Source of the DNA: Urechidicola croceus
GTDB taxonomy: Bacteria > Bacteroidota > Bacteroidia > Flavobacteriales > Flavobacteriaceae
Direction of reading: 5' to 3'
DNA: 64,000 nucleotides
NCBI GenBank assembly: GCA_905181865.1
Contig: CAJIZG010000001.1
Location: 620,001 to 684,000 of the forward strand
Below the pieces are notes generated by a model, which was not told the DNA's origin, made no database searches, and worked only from the letters and a program-made list of their open reading frames with translations. Made by a program: the position numbers and the translations under genes. Below, piece after piece: positions 54,813 through 64,000 of the stretch. The first letter of the stretch is position 1. Each line of letters begins with the position of its first letter.

Positions 54813-56516
54813 ATGAAAAAATATAACCAAATTATATTCTTATTTCTTTTTAGTTTCTCAGTCATACAAGCTCAGACTAAAGAAACAAAAGATGCTAAAC
54901 CCATATATGAAGTAACTAATTTACGAGGTGTAAATTCGGTAAATTCAGATTTTGGCGTTACCGAGTTCGGCAATTCAATTCTTTTTTCTTCAGTAGCAGA
55001 AAAAAAAGTATTTATGAAGAGAATTGATACGAGAAGCAAAAAGAATTTTTTGGACATTTATCAAGTTAAAAAGGAAAATATTTCTCCCAGAAAAAGTGAT
55101 ATTTCTAATGGTAAACTGCTATTTTCTGAGGATATAAAATCGAAGTTAAATGAGTCTTCTGTAACTTTTTCTCCAGACTATAAAACAATATATTTTACAA
55201 GAAATAATTATGTGAATAAGAAATTTATAGTTGATAAAAAAGGGTATAATAACTTAAAAATTTTAAAGGCAGAATGGATTGGAGAAAAATGGGGTAATAT
55301 TGTAGAACTCCCATTTTGCAGTACTCATTATTCAGTAGGCCACCCCTCTTTAAGTAAAGATGGCAAACAGTTGTATTTTATTTCTGATATGCCAGGAGGT
55401 ATAGGAAAAACAGATATTTACACGGTCGCTATTAATAATGACGGTACTTATGGTGCGATCCAAAATTTAGGAACTCCGGTAAATACAGCAGGAAAAGAGA
55501 TGTTTCCTTTTATTTCAGCTGATAATATGTTGTATTTTTCTTCTGATGGTCATTTTGGAATGGGAGCTTTGGATGTTTTTTCAACTAAAAAAATAGCTGG
55601 CACCTTCACAAAACCCATTAATTTAAAAGCTCCTGTCAACACAAAGCAGGATGATTTTTCATTTTCTATAAATACAGTTACTAGAAAAGGATATTTATCT
55701 TCAAATAGAGACGGAGGAGTTGGACAGGATGATATATACGCGGTACAACAATTACCTCCGAAGAAAGCTTGTGCTGTAACAGTTACTGGTATTGTAAAAG
55801 AATCAAAATTTAAACAGCATTTATCGTTTTCAAAAATTATTATAAAGAACAATTTCGGTGCTACTATTAAAGATACAATAACAGATGAAGAAGGACGATT
55901 CTCTTTTAAATTACCTTGCAATCAACAGTTTGTAATTATTGGGTCTAAGGAATATTATACCTCAGAGGTAAAGTCGTTTAAAACCTCGGAAAAAAATTTG
56001 AAGGTAGATTTATTATTGGAGATAGTAGCTGACTTCGGTTATAATATGGATACTGAGTTAGTGATAAAAACAAATCCTATTTATTTTAATTTTAATAAAT
56101 GGAATATTAGAGTAGACGCTGAAATTGAATTGGATTATATTGTGAATATAATGACAAAATATCCTAAAATAATTTTAGTAGGAGTATCAGGCACAGATGC
56201 AAGGGGTAGTAGTTTTGACAATAAAATATTATCTCAAAAAAGAACTAAATCTGTTGTAAATTATCTTATTGATAAGGGAATATCTTCGGACAGAATTTAT
56301 GGAAAAGGGGATGGAGAATCTAAATTAACCAACAAATGTGTAGATAATGATTCTCATTCAAATAGGGTGAAATGTCTAGAAGTCGAGCATCAGGCCAACA
56401 GAAGAACTTATTTTATTGTTTTAAATATTGAGGGGAAAATAATTAATTCTGAAGCCAAAAAAATAGTACCTGCTATAGAAATAATTAAAAATAACTCTAA
56501 TATAAAGAGGTTCTAA
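54813..56516 (+). CDS. OmpA-family protein with PD40 beta-propeller (gliding/T9SS-associated)
   Basis: The start at 54813 gives a signal peptide (IIFLFLFSFSVIQA) and 567 residues. A PD40-like propeller follows (SSVTFSPDYKTIYFTRNNYV, HPSLSKDGKQLYFISDMPGG, YFSSDGHFGMGALDVF), then a carboxypeptidase-like sheet (TVTGIVKESKF, ITDEEGRFSFKLPCNQ), and a C-terminal OmpA domain (IYFNFNKWNIRVDAEIELDY, ILSQKRTKSVVNYLIDKGIS). This is the usual third gene after a CHU_C adhesin and SprF-like gene. It overlaps slightly with none, starting 16 bp after the porin. Confidence 0.88.
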   Translation: MKKYNQIIFLFLFSFSVIQAQTKETKDAKPIYEVTNLRGVNSVNSDFGVTEFGNSILFSSVAEKKVFMKRIDTRSKKNFLDIYQVKKENISPRKSDISNGKLLFSEDIKSKLNESSVTFSPDYKTIYFTRNNYVNKKFIVDKKGYNNLKILKAEWIGEKWGNIVELPFCSTHYSVGHPSLSKDGKQLYFISDMPGGIGKTDIYTVAINNDGTYGAIQNLGTPVNTAGKEMFPFISADNMLYFSSDGHFGMGALDVFSTKKIAGTFTKPINLKAPVNTKQDDFSFSINTVTRKGYLSSNRDGGVGQDDIYAVQQLPPKKACAVTVTGIVKESKFKQHLSFSKIIIKNNFGATIKDTITDEEGRFSFKLPCNQQFVIIGSKEYYTSEVKSFKTSEKNLKVDLLLEIVADFGYNMDTELVIKTNPIYFNFNKWNIRVDAEIELDYIVNIMTKYPKIILVGVSGTDARGSSFDNKILSQKRTKSVVNYLIDKGISSDRIYGKGDGESKLTNKCVDNDSHSNRVKCLEVEHQANRRTYFIVLNIEGKIINSEAKKIVPAIEIIKNNSNIKRF

Positions 56517-56564
56517 AAGCACATAATAGGTTACTAGATATGCAAACAAAAATTACAGAAAGAG

Positions 56565-57443
56565 TTAAGCTACATTTTTATATTTTTTTATTTGATTGTT
56601 AAATTCCTCGATATTCATATAATTAAGTGCCAAATGCCTTCTTTTTTTGTTGTACCAAATTTCTATGTATTCAAAGGTTTCAAGTTTCATTTGTTCTTTA
56701 GAAATGAGTTTATTTCCATATATCAATACTGTTTTCAGGGATTTAAAAAAACTTTCTGCTACTGCGTTGTACCAGCAATTTCCTTTTCTACTCATACTCC
56801 TTTTAATATTATATGATTCAATGGTATTTACAAATTTCTTACTTGCATATTGAACACCTCTGTCAGAATGAAAAATTAATCCTTTTTGAACAGGTCTGTT
56901 TTTAATAGCCATTCTCCAAGCAGCCAAACTTGTTTCTTCGGTGCTCATACCCTGGCTTAAACTCCACCCAACCACTTTTCTATCATATAAATCAATGATG
57001 GTTGTGAGGTGTAAAAAACCTGTTTTGGTTTGAATATAGGTGATGTCAGAAGCCCAAAATTTTGATGGATGAGTAATAGTAAATACGCTATTTAGGATAT
57101 TTTCTACAACCAAATAATTGTGTTTCGAATTAGTTGTAACTTTAAATTTCTTACTAAGCTTACTTCTTAATCCAAGTTCTCTCAGATATTTTGCAACTGT
57201 AATTCTAGATATTTGATACCCTAAAGAAGTCAATTCTATTGTAATTCTAGGGCTTCCATAACGCTGCTTTGATGAAAAATAAATAAATATTATTTTTTCT
57301 TTTATAATATTCATTTTAAGCACTCTATTTGAGATAGGTTTGGTTTTCCATTTGTAGTAACTACTGGAACTTACTTCTAAAACTTTATACATCTTTTCAA
57401 TCGGAAATACTTGCTGGTGATTTTTAATAAAAATGTATTTCAT
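56565..57443 (-). CDS. IS3-family transposase OrfB
   Basis: The 292-residue protein has the HTH_21 region (SSSYYKWKTKPISNRVLKMN) and an rve core: D in WASDITYIQTKTGFLHLTTI near 133, D in IFHSDRGVQYASKKF near 193, and E in WYNAVAESFFKSLKTVLI near 229. It overlaps OrfA by 4 bp in another frame, the classic arrangement for a frameshifted fusion transposase. Confidence 0.92.
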   Translation of the reverse strand: MKYIFIKNHQQVFPIEKMYKVLEVSSSSYYKWKTKPISNRVLKMNIIKEKIIFIYFSSKQRYGSPRITIELTSLGYQISRITVAKYLRELGLRSKLSKKFKVTTNSKHNYLVVENILNSVFTITHPSKFWASDITYIQTKTGFLHLTTIIDLYDRKVVGWSLSQGMSTEETSLAAWRMAIKNRPVQKGLIFHSDRGVQYASKKFVNTIESYNIKRSMSRKGNCWYNAVAESFFKSLKTVLIYGNKLISKEQMKLETFEYIEIWYNKKRRHLALNYMNIEEFNNQIKKYKNVA

Positions 57444-57739
57444 CGACCGCTCTTGGAAAAAATACCTATTGCTTTTTTTAATATATCACGTTCTAACTCA
57501 ATATCTTTTAGCTTTTTCTCCAACTGATGCATCTTTTCTTGTTCTGGAGATAATTTTAGATTTCCTTTTCCAAGAAAACTTCCTGCTCCAAACTCTTCTT
57601 GTTCTTTACGCCTTTTATATAGCAGGCTAACTCTAATTCCTAGTTCTCTAGCCAATTCTGAAATGTTTGGCCTTTCCTGACTTAATTCAACAGCTTTTCG
57701 TTTAAAAAGATCCTCATCAATTTTTTTTGATTGTTTCAT
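57440..57739 (-). CDS. IS3-family transposase OrfA
   Basis: The 99-residue protein has a helix-turn-helix (LFKRKAVELSQERPNISELA, RELGIRVSLLYKRRKEQ) and a C-terminal coiled coil (MHQLEKKLKDIELERDILKK). It overlaps OrfB (ATGA). Confidence 0.9.
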   Translation of the reverse strand: MKQSKKIDEDLFKRKAVELSQERPNISELARELGIRVSLLYKRRKEQEEFGAGSFLGKGNLKLSPEQEKMHQLEKKLKDIELERDILKKAIGIFSKSGR

Positions 57740-57786
57740 AAATTAAGATTTTATTCTTAACTCTAACTGTAAACTAAATTAGTACA

Positions 57787-58176
57787 TCCAATGATGATAT
57801 AGATGGCGATGGCGTAGATAATGAAGAAGATAACAGTCCTAGAACTCCTAATCCAGATCAAGCCGATTTGGATAGAGATGGTGTAGGAGATGTAAGTGAT
57901 AACAAACCATTGACCATTCCAAAAGGATTCTCTCCAAATGGAGATGGTGTTAACGATGAGTTTATCATTGCCGGACTTCATAAATTCAAGAATAACGCTT
58001 TAGAAGTCTTCAACAGATATGGACATAGCGTGCATCAACAAAGTAATTACCAAAACTATTGGGATGGTATTGCTAATAAAAAGGAGAAGATACTCCCCGC
58101 AGGTCCTTATTACTATGCGCTTACCACAGGCAATTTGCAACAAGTTGTTAAAGGTTGGGTTTACATTAATTACTAA
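57787..58176 (+). pseudogene. C-terminal fragment of a second CHU_C adhesin
   Basis: The frame enters from the IS with thrombospondin type-3-like calcium repeats (DDIDGDGVDNEEDN, PNPDQADLDRDGVGDVSDN) and continues to a CHU_C domain (PKGFSPNGDGVNDEFIIAGL, EVFNRYGHSVHQ, LQQVVKGWVYINY). The N-terminal part is missing at the IS junction. A TTG at 57868 inside the fragment is unlikely to be a natural start. Confidence 0.85.
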
Positions 58177-58187
58177 GACAAAAAAAG

Positions 58188-58895
58188 ATGAAAAATACGA
58201 TATAAATAATAGTGCTTCTTGCTGTTGTGCTTACAACACTGAAAGGATTTTCACAGCAAGATCTATTATACTCAAATCTTATAATAACTTTAGTTTAATA
58301 AACCCTGCTTATTTAGGTAATCACGGTCTTTTTACAGCCATTGGAAATATACGAAGTCAATGGGGAGGTGTTCCAAATGGTCCAAAACACAAACCCTTTC
58401 TATTCACGGCCCGGCTGGTAATAATGTAAGGTTTGGTTTCTCTGTGGTTCATAACAAAGTTTATGTTCTTGGTCAAACACATCTATATGCAGCTTTTTCA
58501 TATAGCATAGAGGTTTCAAAAAATCCTTCTTATCATTTGGAATTAAAGGTGGTGGTAGTTTTTTAAATGTTGATTTACTAGCTCTCAATATGAGTAACGA
58601 TCTCTTATTTAGTAAAAATATTAACACATTCAATCCAAATATTGGTGCTGGTGCTTTCTATTTTACTGATAAATTTTATGCAAGTGCTTCGACTCTAAAT
58701 ATTCTTAAAACAGAATATTTTAAAAATAGTGACAATATGGTATCTTCGGCCTCTGACGAAGTAGTTTTTTATCTGACCTCTGGACATGTTTTTGACTTAA
58801 GCCAAACACTATAATTAAAACTACCTGTGTTAGTTAGATGGGTAAATAACAGTCCTGTTTCAACAGATATATCCTCTCGTATATTATGGAATCAA
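58188..58895 (+). pseudogene. decayed PorP/SprF-family gene
   Basis: Starting at 58188 the DNA reads MKNTI, stop, then IIVLLAVVLTTLKGFSQQDL and, in shifted frames, NFSLINPAYLGNHGLFTAIG, SQWGGVPNGP, SIHGPAGNNVRFGFSVVHNK, YAAFSYSIEVSKNPSYHL, FLNVDLLALNMSNDLLFSKN and FYFTDKFYASASTLNILK. At least three frameshifts and two stops occur. It follows the adhesin fragment by 11 bp, mirroring the intact set at 49174-54796. Confidence 0.85.
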
Positions 58896-59233
58896 AAAGC
58901 AGATACTAAGACTCCAATAGTAGGAAATATCAATATTGGATATCGCTGTACTTTTAGTTGAGTACAGTTGGTATGCAAAGCACCTGCAAAGAGCAAGAAA
59001 CTAAGCAGCGCATCAAGCAGCATTTCCTTAAAATCTATTGAGCTGATCATACTAACAGTATTATTTAGTATGGCATGCTTACATAGCGATGAAATGTAAA
59101 TAATTAAGGTATAAATCATTACGATGATCATTAAAATAGTGGTGGACAATTTTAAAAAGTATACATTTATACAAATGGATAGTGCAGAAATGACGGTTAG
59201 TAAAGTTATTGTACCACTCGTTGTTCGCTCCAT
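58892..59233 (-). pseudogene. N-terminal fragment of a Na+/H+ antiporter (CPA1/NhaP-like)
   Basis: The 113-residue frame reads TLLTVISALSICINVYFLKL, then MISSIDFKEMLLDALLSFLL, FAGALHTNCTQLKVQRYPIL and IFPTIGVLVSAF. This matches the first helices of CPA1 antiporters (FLLFAGALHVD). The remaining two thirds are absent, replaced by the SprF remnant in the opposite orientation. No function is expected. Confidence 0.65.
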
Positions 59234-59333
59234 ACATTAAAGGGCATCTTCCTTTTATGGATTCGCTCATGCTCTTTCGTTTAAATTAGTATTTTCTTTT
59301 TCTTGCAGCCAACGTCCCACAATATGCTATTAC

Positions 59334-59633
59334 TTATAGGTTTGCGAAATTTTTTATTATCTGATCAATTCCTTTTGCCAATTGGAAATCCTTTTTTGTG
59401 AGTCCATCGACATCATGAGTATTAAGAGCAATTGTAACTTTGTTGTACACATTTTTCCAATTTGGATGATGGTCTGACTTTTCAGCTATAATTGCAACTG
59501 CTGTCATAAAAGAAAATGCTTCGACAAAATCCTTAAAAATAATTTCTCTATGAATGAATTTACCTCTTAGAACCCACAAAATATCAATTTGTTTCATTTT
59601 GACCTTAATCTCCTGTTTATTTAAATTTGTCAT
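59334..59633 (-). CDS. 4a-hydroxytetrahydrobiopterin dehydratase (PCD/DCoH)
   Basis: The 99-residue protein has the PCD core [20 protein letters not shown] and the active-site motif [20 protein letters not shown] (H-H-P-x-W) near 55-74, then [20 protein letters not shown]. It recycles the carbinolamine formed by aromatic amino-acid hydroxylases. It is full length and stands alone. Confidence 0.93.
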   Translation of the reverse strand: MTNLNKQEIKVKMKQIDILWVLRGKFIHREIIFKDFVEAFSFMTAVAIIAEKSDHHPNWKNVYNKVTIALNTHDVDGLTKKDFQLAKGIDQIIKNFANL

Positions 59634-59773
59634 TTTTATGATACCTTTATTTTAAACTATTACTATTTGTTATTTATTTATTTTCAAAATGATTTCTTAC
59701 AAATGCATTTTTTTTCATTATCTGTCCACATATCAGCTGATTAAACATCACTTTTTATATTCTTAAAATGTAA

Positions 59774-60007
59774 CTATTTATTCAAATAATTGTGTAATTT
59801 TTCTTTTATACTTATAGGTCCAAATAAAAGCACATAGTTATATTTTATAATCTCATCTGCTATTTCTTTGCAATAGGTTCTATGCATTTGCTGTCTTTTG
59901 TTATACATAAGACCTTCGCTTCTGCTCAAAACTTCTTCTTTTGAATTAAAAGTGAATTCTGTTTTTATAGAATTATTACTAGAACTCTCTGTGCATGATG
60001 ATTTCAA
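59774..60007 (-). pseudogene. C-terminal fragment resembling a baeRF/host-attachment-type protein
   Basis: The 77-residue frame has EGLMYNKRQQMHRTYCKEIA and DEIIKYNYVLLFGPISIKEK, LHNYLNK, like the C-terminal third of small Bacteroidota proteins related to the release-factor-like baeRF group (RRQQxxHxFYKEI...VLLFGPTxAKxEL). The N-terminal part is missing. The family link is tentative, and the protein could be a shorter natural form. Confidence 0.35.
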
Positions 60008-60068
60008 AGAAAAAAATTCCTCATATCACTGATAATCAGTAAATTTATTCAGTAATAAAACATTAACT

Positions 60069-60534
60069 ATGAACAACTTAAATGCAAATTACGAAAGAAT
60101 ATTGGAAGTGTTACAAAAAATATCAAAAGAACAACTTTTGGCTTATAAAGACGTCAACCAAAACTGAGTAATTTAGAATTGATTAATTTAAGCCTAACAG
60201 CTGAATTTATGGGAATAGATAATGAGAAGGTATTTATCAGCAGAGATAGAATCCAATTTCTTTAAAACCTGTAGCATAAAACTAAATACACCCATGAGAA
60301 GCAATCAAAAAAACTACAAATAACAACCTTATCTTTTTAGAAAAAGAATAGAGACATTGTTCTCTCAACTTTATGACCAATTTGTGACCAATTTGTAATA
60401 AGACTTAATTATGCTGCGTCTTTTAAGGGGTTAAAGACTCGAATTCTATCTAAAATAGTTGCTCTTACAACGATTCAGTAGATTAATAAGTTCGTCTTTG
60501 AAAGAAATATCAATATTTAAAATACACAACGGGT
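60069..60534 (+). pseudogene. IS982-family transposase, internally deleted
   Basis: The DNA reads MNNLNANYERILEVLQKISK, then (shifted) RQPKLSNLELINLSLTAEFM, then YLSAEIESNFFKTCSIKLNT, RKRIETLFSQLYDQF, TRILSKIVALTTIQ and INKFVFERNINI. The middle with most of the DDE core is missing. The tip ends ACAACGGGT at 60534, matching ACCCGTTGTG at 40504. The two remnants are similar but not identical. Confidence 0.75.
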
Positions 60535-60571
60535 TCAAAAAAGTAAAACAATCATACAATTAAATTTACTT

Positions 60572-61255
60572 TTAACTTCTTTGCTGAACGACTTCAAATA
60601 AATCGTCACCCTCACATTTCAATGTTTTATGTGGATATTTTAAAATCAGGGCATAATCATGCGTAGCCATTAATATGGTTTTTCCACTTTTATGAATTTC
60701 TTCCAGAACTGTCATTACTTCTATCGAAGTTCTTGGATCTAAATTTCCTGTAGGCTCATCTGCCAAAATCAATTCAGGATCATTTAACAAAGCCCGAGCA
60801 ATCGCTATTCTTTGTTGCTCGCCACCAGACAATTCAAAAGGCATTTTGAATCCTTTCGTATGCATTCCAACTTTTTCTAAAACTTCTGCAATCTTAGCTT
60901 TTATTAGTACTTCTTCCGTCCAACCTGTTGCTTTCAAAACAAAAACCAAATTAGCCTCTACATCTCTATCATTCAATAACTTAAAATCTTGAAACACAAT
61001 ACCAATTTTCCTTCTCAAAAAAGGAATCTGATTTTCTTTTAATTTTTTCAAATCAAAACCAACAACCTCTCCTTCACCATTTTGCAATTCTAAATCACCA
61101 TAAAGCGTTTTCATCAAACTACTTTTCCCACTGCCTGTTTTCCCAATTAAATAAACAAAGTCACCCTCATTAACTTCAAGATTTACATCAGACAGCACTA
61201 AATTATCACGCTGAAAAATTGAAGAGTCCTTAAGATAAAGAATAGGGTTTGACAT
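60572..61255 (-). CDS. ftsE: cell-division ABC ATPase
   Basis: The 227-residue protein has Walker A GKTGSGKS near 37-44, signature LSGGEQQRIAIARALL near 142, and Walker B LILADEPTGNLDP near 165. The whole length and motif set fit FtsE, which with FtsX controls peptidoglycan hydrolases at the septum. FtsX is not adjacent. A lipoprotein-export LolD-like ATPase is the main alternative; the length and absence of a permease partner fit FtsE better. Confidence 0.85.
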   Translation of the reverse strand: MSNPILYLKDSSIFQRDNLVLSDVNLEVNEGDFVYLIGKTGSGKSSLMKTLYGDLELQNGEGEVVGFDLKKLKENQIPFLRRKIGIVFQDFKLLNDRDVEANLVFVLKATGWTEEVLIKAKIAEVLEKVGMHTKGFKMPFELSGGEQQRIAIARALLNDPELILADEPTGNLDPRTSIEVMTVLEEIHKSGKTILMATHDYALILKYPHKTLKCEGDDLFEVVQQRS

Positions 61256-61373
61256 GATTCGATTTATTATTCACAAACTTAGGGTTTCTATGAAATTATT
61301 CAAAGTAATTAACGACAATAATACCGGTTAATAAAAATACCTATCTTTGAACAACTTGAAACTAAAGTATCCC

Positions 61374-62597
61374 ATGAAAATTTCAACCGTCTTTCTAGTT
61401 ACAATTATCATTTCATTTTTAGCAATCTCTTGTAATGAAAAAGAGTTAATTCAAGAATTTAAAACCGGATTTTGGCGTGGTGAAATTACAATGCAAGAGC
61501 AACAATTGCCTTTTGTTTTTGAAGTTTTGAAATCAAATGATCAATTTAGTATCAATTTACATGACGGAGCCAGTAGGATGGAAATGGATAAAATAAGGGT
61601 GGAAAATGATTCTGTTTTTTTTACTATTGGTATTTTTGATATTGATGTAAAGGCCAAAATTGAAAACAATTCACTCTATGGAATTTACACTAAAAATTTC
61701 GCCGAAAATTATGAACTCCCTTTTAAGGCTACTTTTGCAAAGAAAAATCGTTTAGATAATGCCAAATCGGATCCTGTTTTTAACGGAAAATGGGATATTG
61801 ATATCCTTAAAAAGAATGGGGATACTATACGGACCATTGGTATGTTTAACACTGATGATGCTCTTTTTAAAGGAACAATCATTTCCAAATCAGGTGATTT
61901 CAGGTTTTTAGAAGGAACTTCCGAAAATGGTGATTTTACATTATACTCCTTTGATGGAGATAATTTAAAAATTTTTAAAGCGCATGCTGAAGGTGATCAA
62001 TTAGTAGGAGAGTATTGGTCTGGAAAAACTTTACATCGAACTTTTATTGGTAAACGAAATAAAAATGCTACGTTACCAGATCCAAGTACATTAACTTATT
62101 TAAAAGAAGGCTTTGATAAGATTGAATTTTCTTTTCCTGATTTGGATGGCAATCAAGTTACCTTAAATAACGCTAAATATCAAGATAAAGTGGTCATACT
62201 GCAAATTTTTGGAACCTGGTGTCCCAACTGTATGGACGAGACAATATTCTTCAAAGAATGGCTTGACAATCATAAAAAAAGCAACGTTGAAATCATTGGT
62301 TTGGCGTATGAGAACAAACCCGACTTTGAATATGCCAAAAAGCGTGTTGAAAAAATGAAAGAAAAATTAGAAGTTAGTTACGATTTTGTTATTGCGGGAA
62401 CATCCTCAAGTATGGCTGCTGGTAAAACACTTCCTATGTTAAATCATGTGATGTCCTTCCCTACCTCAATTATTATAGATAAAATGGGTAAAGTGCGAAA
62501 AATTCATACTGGGTTTTCGGGTCCAGCTACTGGTGATTATTATCTAGAATACACCAAAGAATTCAATTCGTTAATGAGTGAACTCATAGCGGAATAA
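61374..62597 (+). CDS. TlpA-like thioredoxin-fold lipoprotein
   Basis: The start at 61374 gives a lipobox (FLVTIIISFLAISC) and 407 residues; an upstream ATG would add nine residues before the signal. The N-terminal 250 residues are beta-rich (TGFWRGEITMQEQQLPFVFE, FNGKWDIDILKKNGDTIR). The C-terminal domain is a TlpA/ResA-like thioredoxin fold with C283-P-N-C286 (FGTWCPNCMDE) and the cis-Pro segment MSFPTSIIIDKMGKVRKIHT. It likely reduces disulfides in the periplasm. Confidence 0.9.
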   Translation: MKISTVFLVTIIISFLAISCNEKELIQEFKTGFWRGEITMQEQQLPFVFEVLKSNDQFSINLHDGASRMEMDKIRVENDSVFFTIGIFDIDVKAKIENNSLYGIYTKNFAENYELPFKATFAKKNRLDNAKSDPVFNGKWDIDILKKNGDTIRTIGMFNTDDALFKGTIISKSGDFRFLEGTSENGDFTLYSFDGDNLKIFKAHAEGDQLVGEYWSGKTLHRTFIGKRNKNATLPDPSTLTYLKEGFDKIEFSFPDLDGNQVTLNNAKYQDKVVILQIFGTWCPNCMDETIFFKEWLDNHKKSNVEIIGLAYENKPDFEYAKKRVEKMKEKLEVSYDFVIAGTSSSMAAGKTLPMLNHVMSFPTSIIIDKMGKVRKIHTGFSGPATGDYYLEYTKEFNSLMSELIAE

Positions 62598-62749
62598 TGA
62601 AAAATCGCCTTTTTCATCTTTAATTCTATAAAAGAATTAATTATTGTAAATATCTTTTCATAAAATTTATCCTATTCGTGTGCAATTTAGATAAGATTAA
62701 GCGTTATTGTATTATATAATATAAGACCTCATTGCTTAAAAACGTTGAA

Positions 62750-64000
62750 ATGAATTTTATAAAAAAAACTTTAACTTTCTGTTTATCGTTACTATTCACT
62801 GTCACTTTTTCCCAAAAGACAAAGACTTACACCACCTTTTTAAAAGATTATAATCATGCTTTAGAAATGTACCATGACAAATCGTACGTTGCTTCAAAAC
62901 AATTGTTCAAGGCTATAAAAACAGATTTTGACAATAGTTCTGAACTTAGAGCGAATTGTGAATTTTATATTGCGAATTGTGCTATAAGATCAGGGGAACG
63001 AAATGGCGATGACTTAATGCTCTCATTTGTTAAAAAACACCCAACTAGTAAAAAGCAACATAGTGCGTTTATCGATACTGCCGATTATTATTTTAGAGTA
63101 GGAAAATATGCTTATGCTTTAAAATGGTATGGAAAAGTTGAAACCTATAACTTGACAAATTATCAGAAAGAAACTTATAATTTCAATTATGGATATTCCC
63201 TATTTGCCTCTAAAAATTATACCAAATCTAAAAATTATTTCAGTAAACTATTAGACTCTCCAAAATATGGGTCACAAGCAAAATATTATTATGGATATAT
63301 AGCCTATAGTAGTGATGATTATGAAACGGCAGACCAATATTTTGGACAAGTAGTAACGGATAAAAAATATGCAAATAAGGTTTCGTATTATCTGGCAGAA
63401 ATGAATTTCAAATTAGGAGAGTTTAAAAAAGCCATTGAATTAGGAGAACCACTATTAGGAAATACTAAAAGGGAGGAACATTCTCAATTATCTAAAATTA
63501 TTGGTGAAAGTAATTTCAATTTAGAGGACTATTCAGAGGCCATTCTTCATTTAAAAAATTACAAAGGAACTCGTGGAAAATGGAATAATACAGACTACTA
63601 TCTCCTTGGTTATGCGTATTACAAACTAAATGATTTTGAAAATGCTATTGCGCATTTTAATAAAATAATTGGCGGTAAAAATGCCGTCGCTCAAAATGCT
63701 TATTATCACTTGGGGCAATGCTATTTAAATCAAAATAAAAAATCGGAAGCGCTCAATGCTTTTAGAAATTCTTCACAAATGGATTTCGATCTTAAATTGC
63801 AAGAAGATGCATATTTGAACTATGCCAAATTAAGTTACGAAATTGGAAATCCATATAAAAATGTTCCAGAAGTGTTGCAAGATTTTCTAAATCAATTTCC
63901 TAAAACGAAAAGTAAGACTGAAATTGAAGGTCTCATTGTAAGTGCGTTTTTAACTTCTCAAGATTATATAGGAGCCTTGGCCTACTTAGAAAATAATAAA
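62750..64000 (+). CDS. secreted tetratricopeptide-repeat protein (runs off the right edge)
   Basis: From ATG 62750 the frame stays open for 417 codons to the window end: signal peptide TLTFCLSLLFTVTFSQ, then TPR helices (NHALEMYHDKSYVASKQLFK, YYFRVGKYAYALKWYGKVET, YAYYKLNDFENAIAHFNKII, AYYHLGQCYLNQNKKSEALN). The size and layout match periplasmic TPR proteins of Bacteroidota with many repeats. It probably acts as a scaffold for protein assembly; no specific partner is visible. Confidence 0.85.
   Translation, partial: MNFIKKTLTFCLSLLFTVTFSQKTKTYTTFLKDYNHALEMYHDKSYVASKQLFKAIKTDFDNSSELRANCEFYIANCAIRSGERNGDDLMLSFVKKHPTSKKQHSAFIDTADYYFRVGKYAYALKWYGKVETYNLTNYQKETYNFNYGYSLFASKNYTKSKNYFSKLLDSPKYGSQAKYYYGYIAYSSDDYETADQYFGQVVTDKKYANKVSYYLAEMNFKLGEFKKAIELGEPLLGNTKREEHSQLSKIIGESNFNLEDYSEAILHLKNYKGTRGKWNNTDYYLLGYAYYKLNDFENAIAHFNKIIGGKNAVAQNAYYHLGQCYLNQNKKSEALNAFRNSSQMDFDLKLQEDAYLNYAKLSYEIGNPYKNVPEVLQDFLNQFPKTKSKTEIEGLIVSAFLTSQDYIGALAYLENNK

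Larger units (their letters stand above)
56541..57786 (-). mobile_element. IS3-family element, different subgroup
   Basis: The element is about 1.25 kb. Ends share TTACAG and AGAGTTAAG inner arms (left near 56552; right, reverse complement, near 57758), with tips TGCAAAC and TGTACTA. Both ORFs are intact. The flanks (ATA left, TCC right) show no target duplication and belong to different genes: the OmpA gene to the left and a truncated CHU_C gene to the right, implying a rearrangement. Confidence 0.8.

Noticed and set aside
59284-59310. GTTGGCT box near the pterin dehydratase as a further attC site
   Set aside because: The minus-strand sequence ends like an attC R' half but no R'' or pairing arms lie between it and the upstream stop codon.

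Overview
The window comes from a marine-type member of the Bacteroidota, most likely a Flavobacteriaceae species. The evidence is AT-rich DNA, promoters of the TTG...TAnnTTTG type, a tmRNA with a Bacteroidota-like GENNYALAA tag, SprB/SprF/OmpA-type gliding and type IX secretion genes with a CHU_C sorting domain, FecR and PorP/SprF families, and PSD1/DUF1501 genes next to sulfatases and rhamnosidases. No species is assigned.

Layout. 1-4064: housekeeping genes on the minus strand (acyl-CoA dehydrogenase, helix-hairpin-helix protein, alanine:cation symporter) and a decayed potassium channel with an intact PspC-like partner. 4222-12548: a secreted glycosidase-like protein, then a haem-containing PSD1 / DUF1501 / cytochrome-LRR cluster preceded by a decayed paralogue of the PSD1 gene. 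12549-18117: remnants (outer-membrane protein, AIM24), a DUF4442 protein, then an envelope-stress-like operon (DUF4870, PadR, PspC, DUF2807, PLDc_N) with a visible promoter and operator. 18530-22502: lactonase-like amidohydrolase remnant, GH78 alpha-L-rhamnosidase, transposase remnant, tRNA-Lys. 22562-24072: MlaE/MlaF-type transporter. 24302-37517: two identical IS3-family copies bracket about 9.5 kb of core genes (mpl, M28 peptidase, kdsA, peroxiredoxin, tmRNA) and a small tmRNA-associated island; the IS copies truncate a FecR gene, an esterase and a GH106-like gene. 37514-41593: two sulfatases, then a sigma factor fused in frame to an IS982 remnant. 42082-43266: CHRD/cupredoxin lipoprotein.

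43338-47615 is the most unusual part. Minus-strand genes are separated by short palindromic elements with the architecture of integron attC sites, one directly after a stop codon and one 9 bp after, with the next start codon close behind the R' box. It looks like a small integrase-less cassette array (CALIN) carrying an adenylate-forming enzyme plus nitroreductase pair, a small lipoprotein, a truncated esterase and a frameshifted tiny gene, interrupted by an IS6 element.

47834-58895: a decayed IS3 copy, then an SprB-like adhesin with 17 exact 198-bp repeats, SprF-like and OmpA-like partners, another IS3-family element, and a decaying second adhesin/SprF set. 58892-64000: remnants (antiporter, IS982), pterin dehydratase, FtsE, a TlpA-like lipoprotein and a TPR protein running off the window.

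Theme: core genes are interleaved with a sulfated, rhamnose-rich polysaccharide utilisation locus that has been heavily rearranged by at least five IS families. Many gene fragments and frameshifts point to ongoing decay, or in a few single-base cases possibly to sequence errors.
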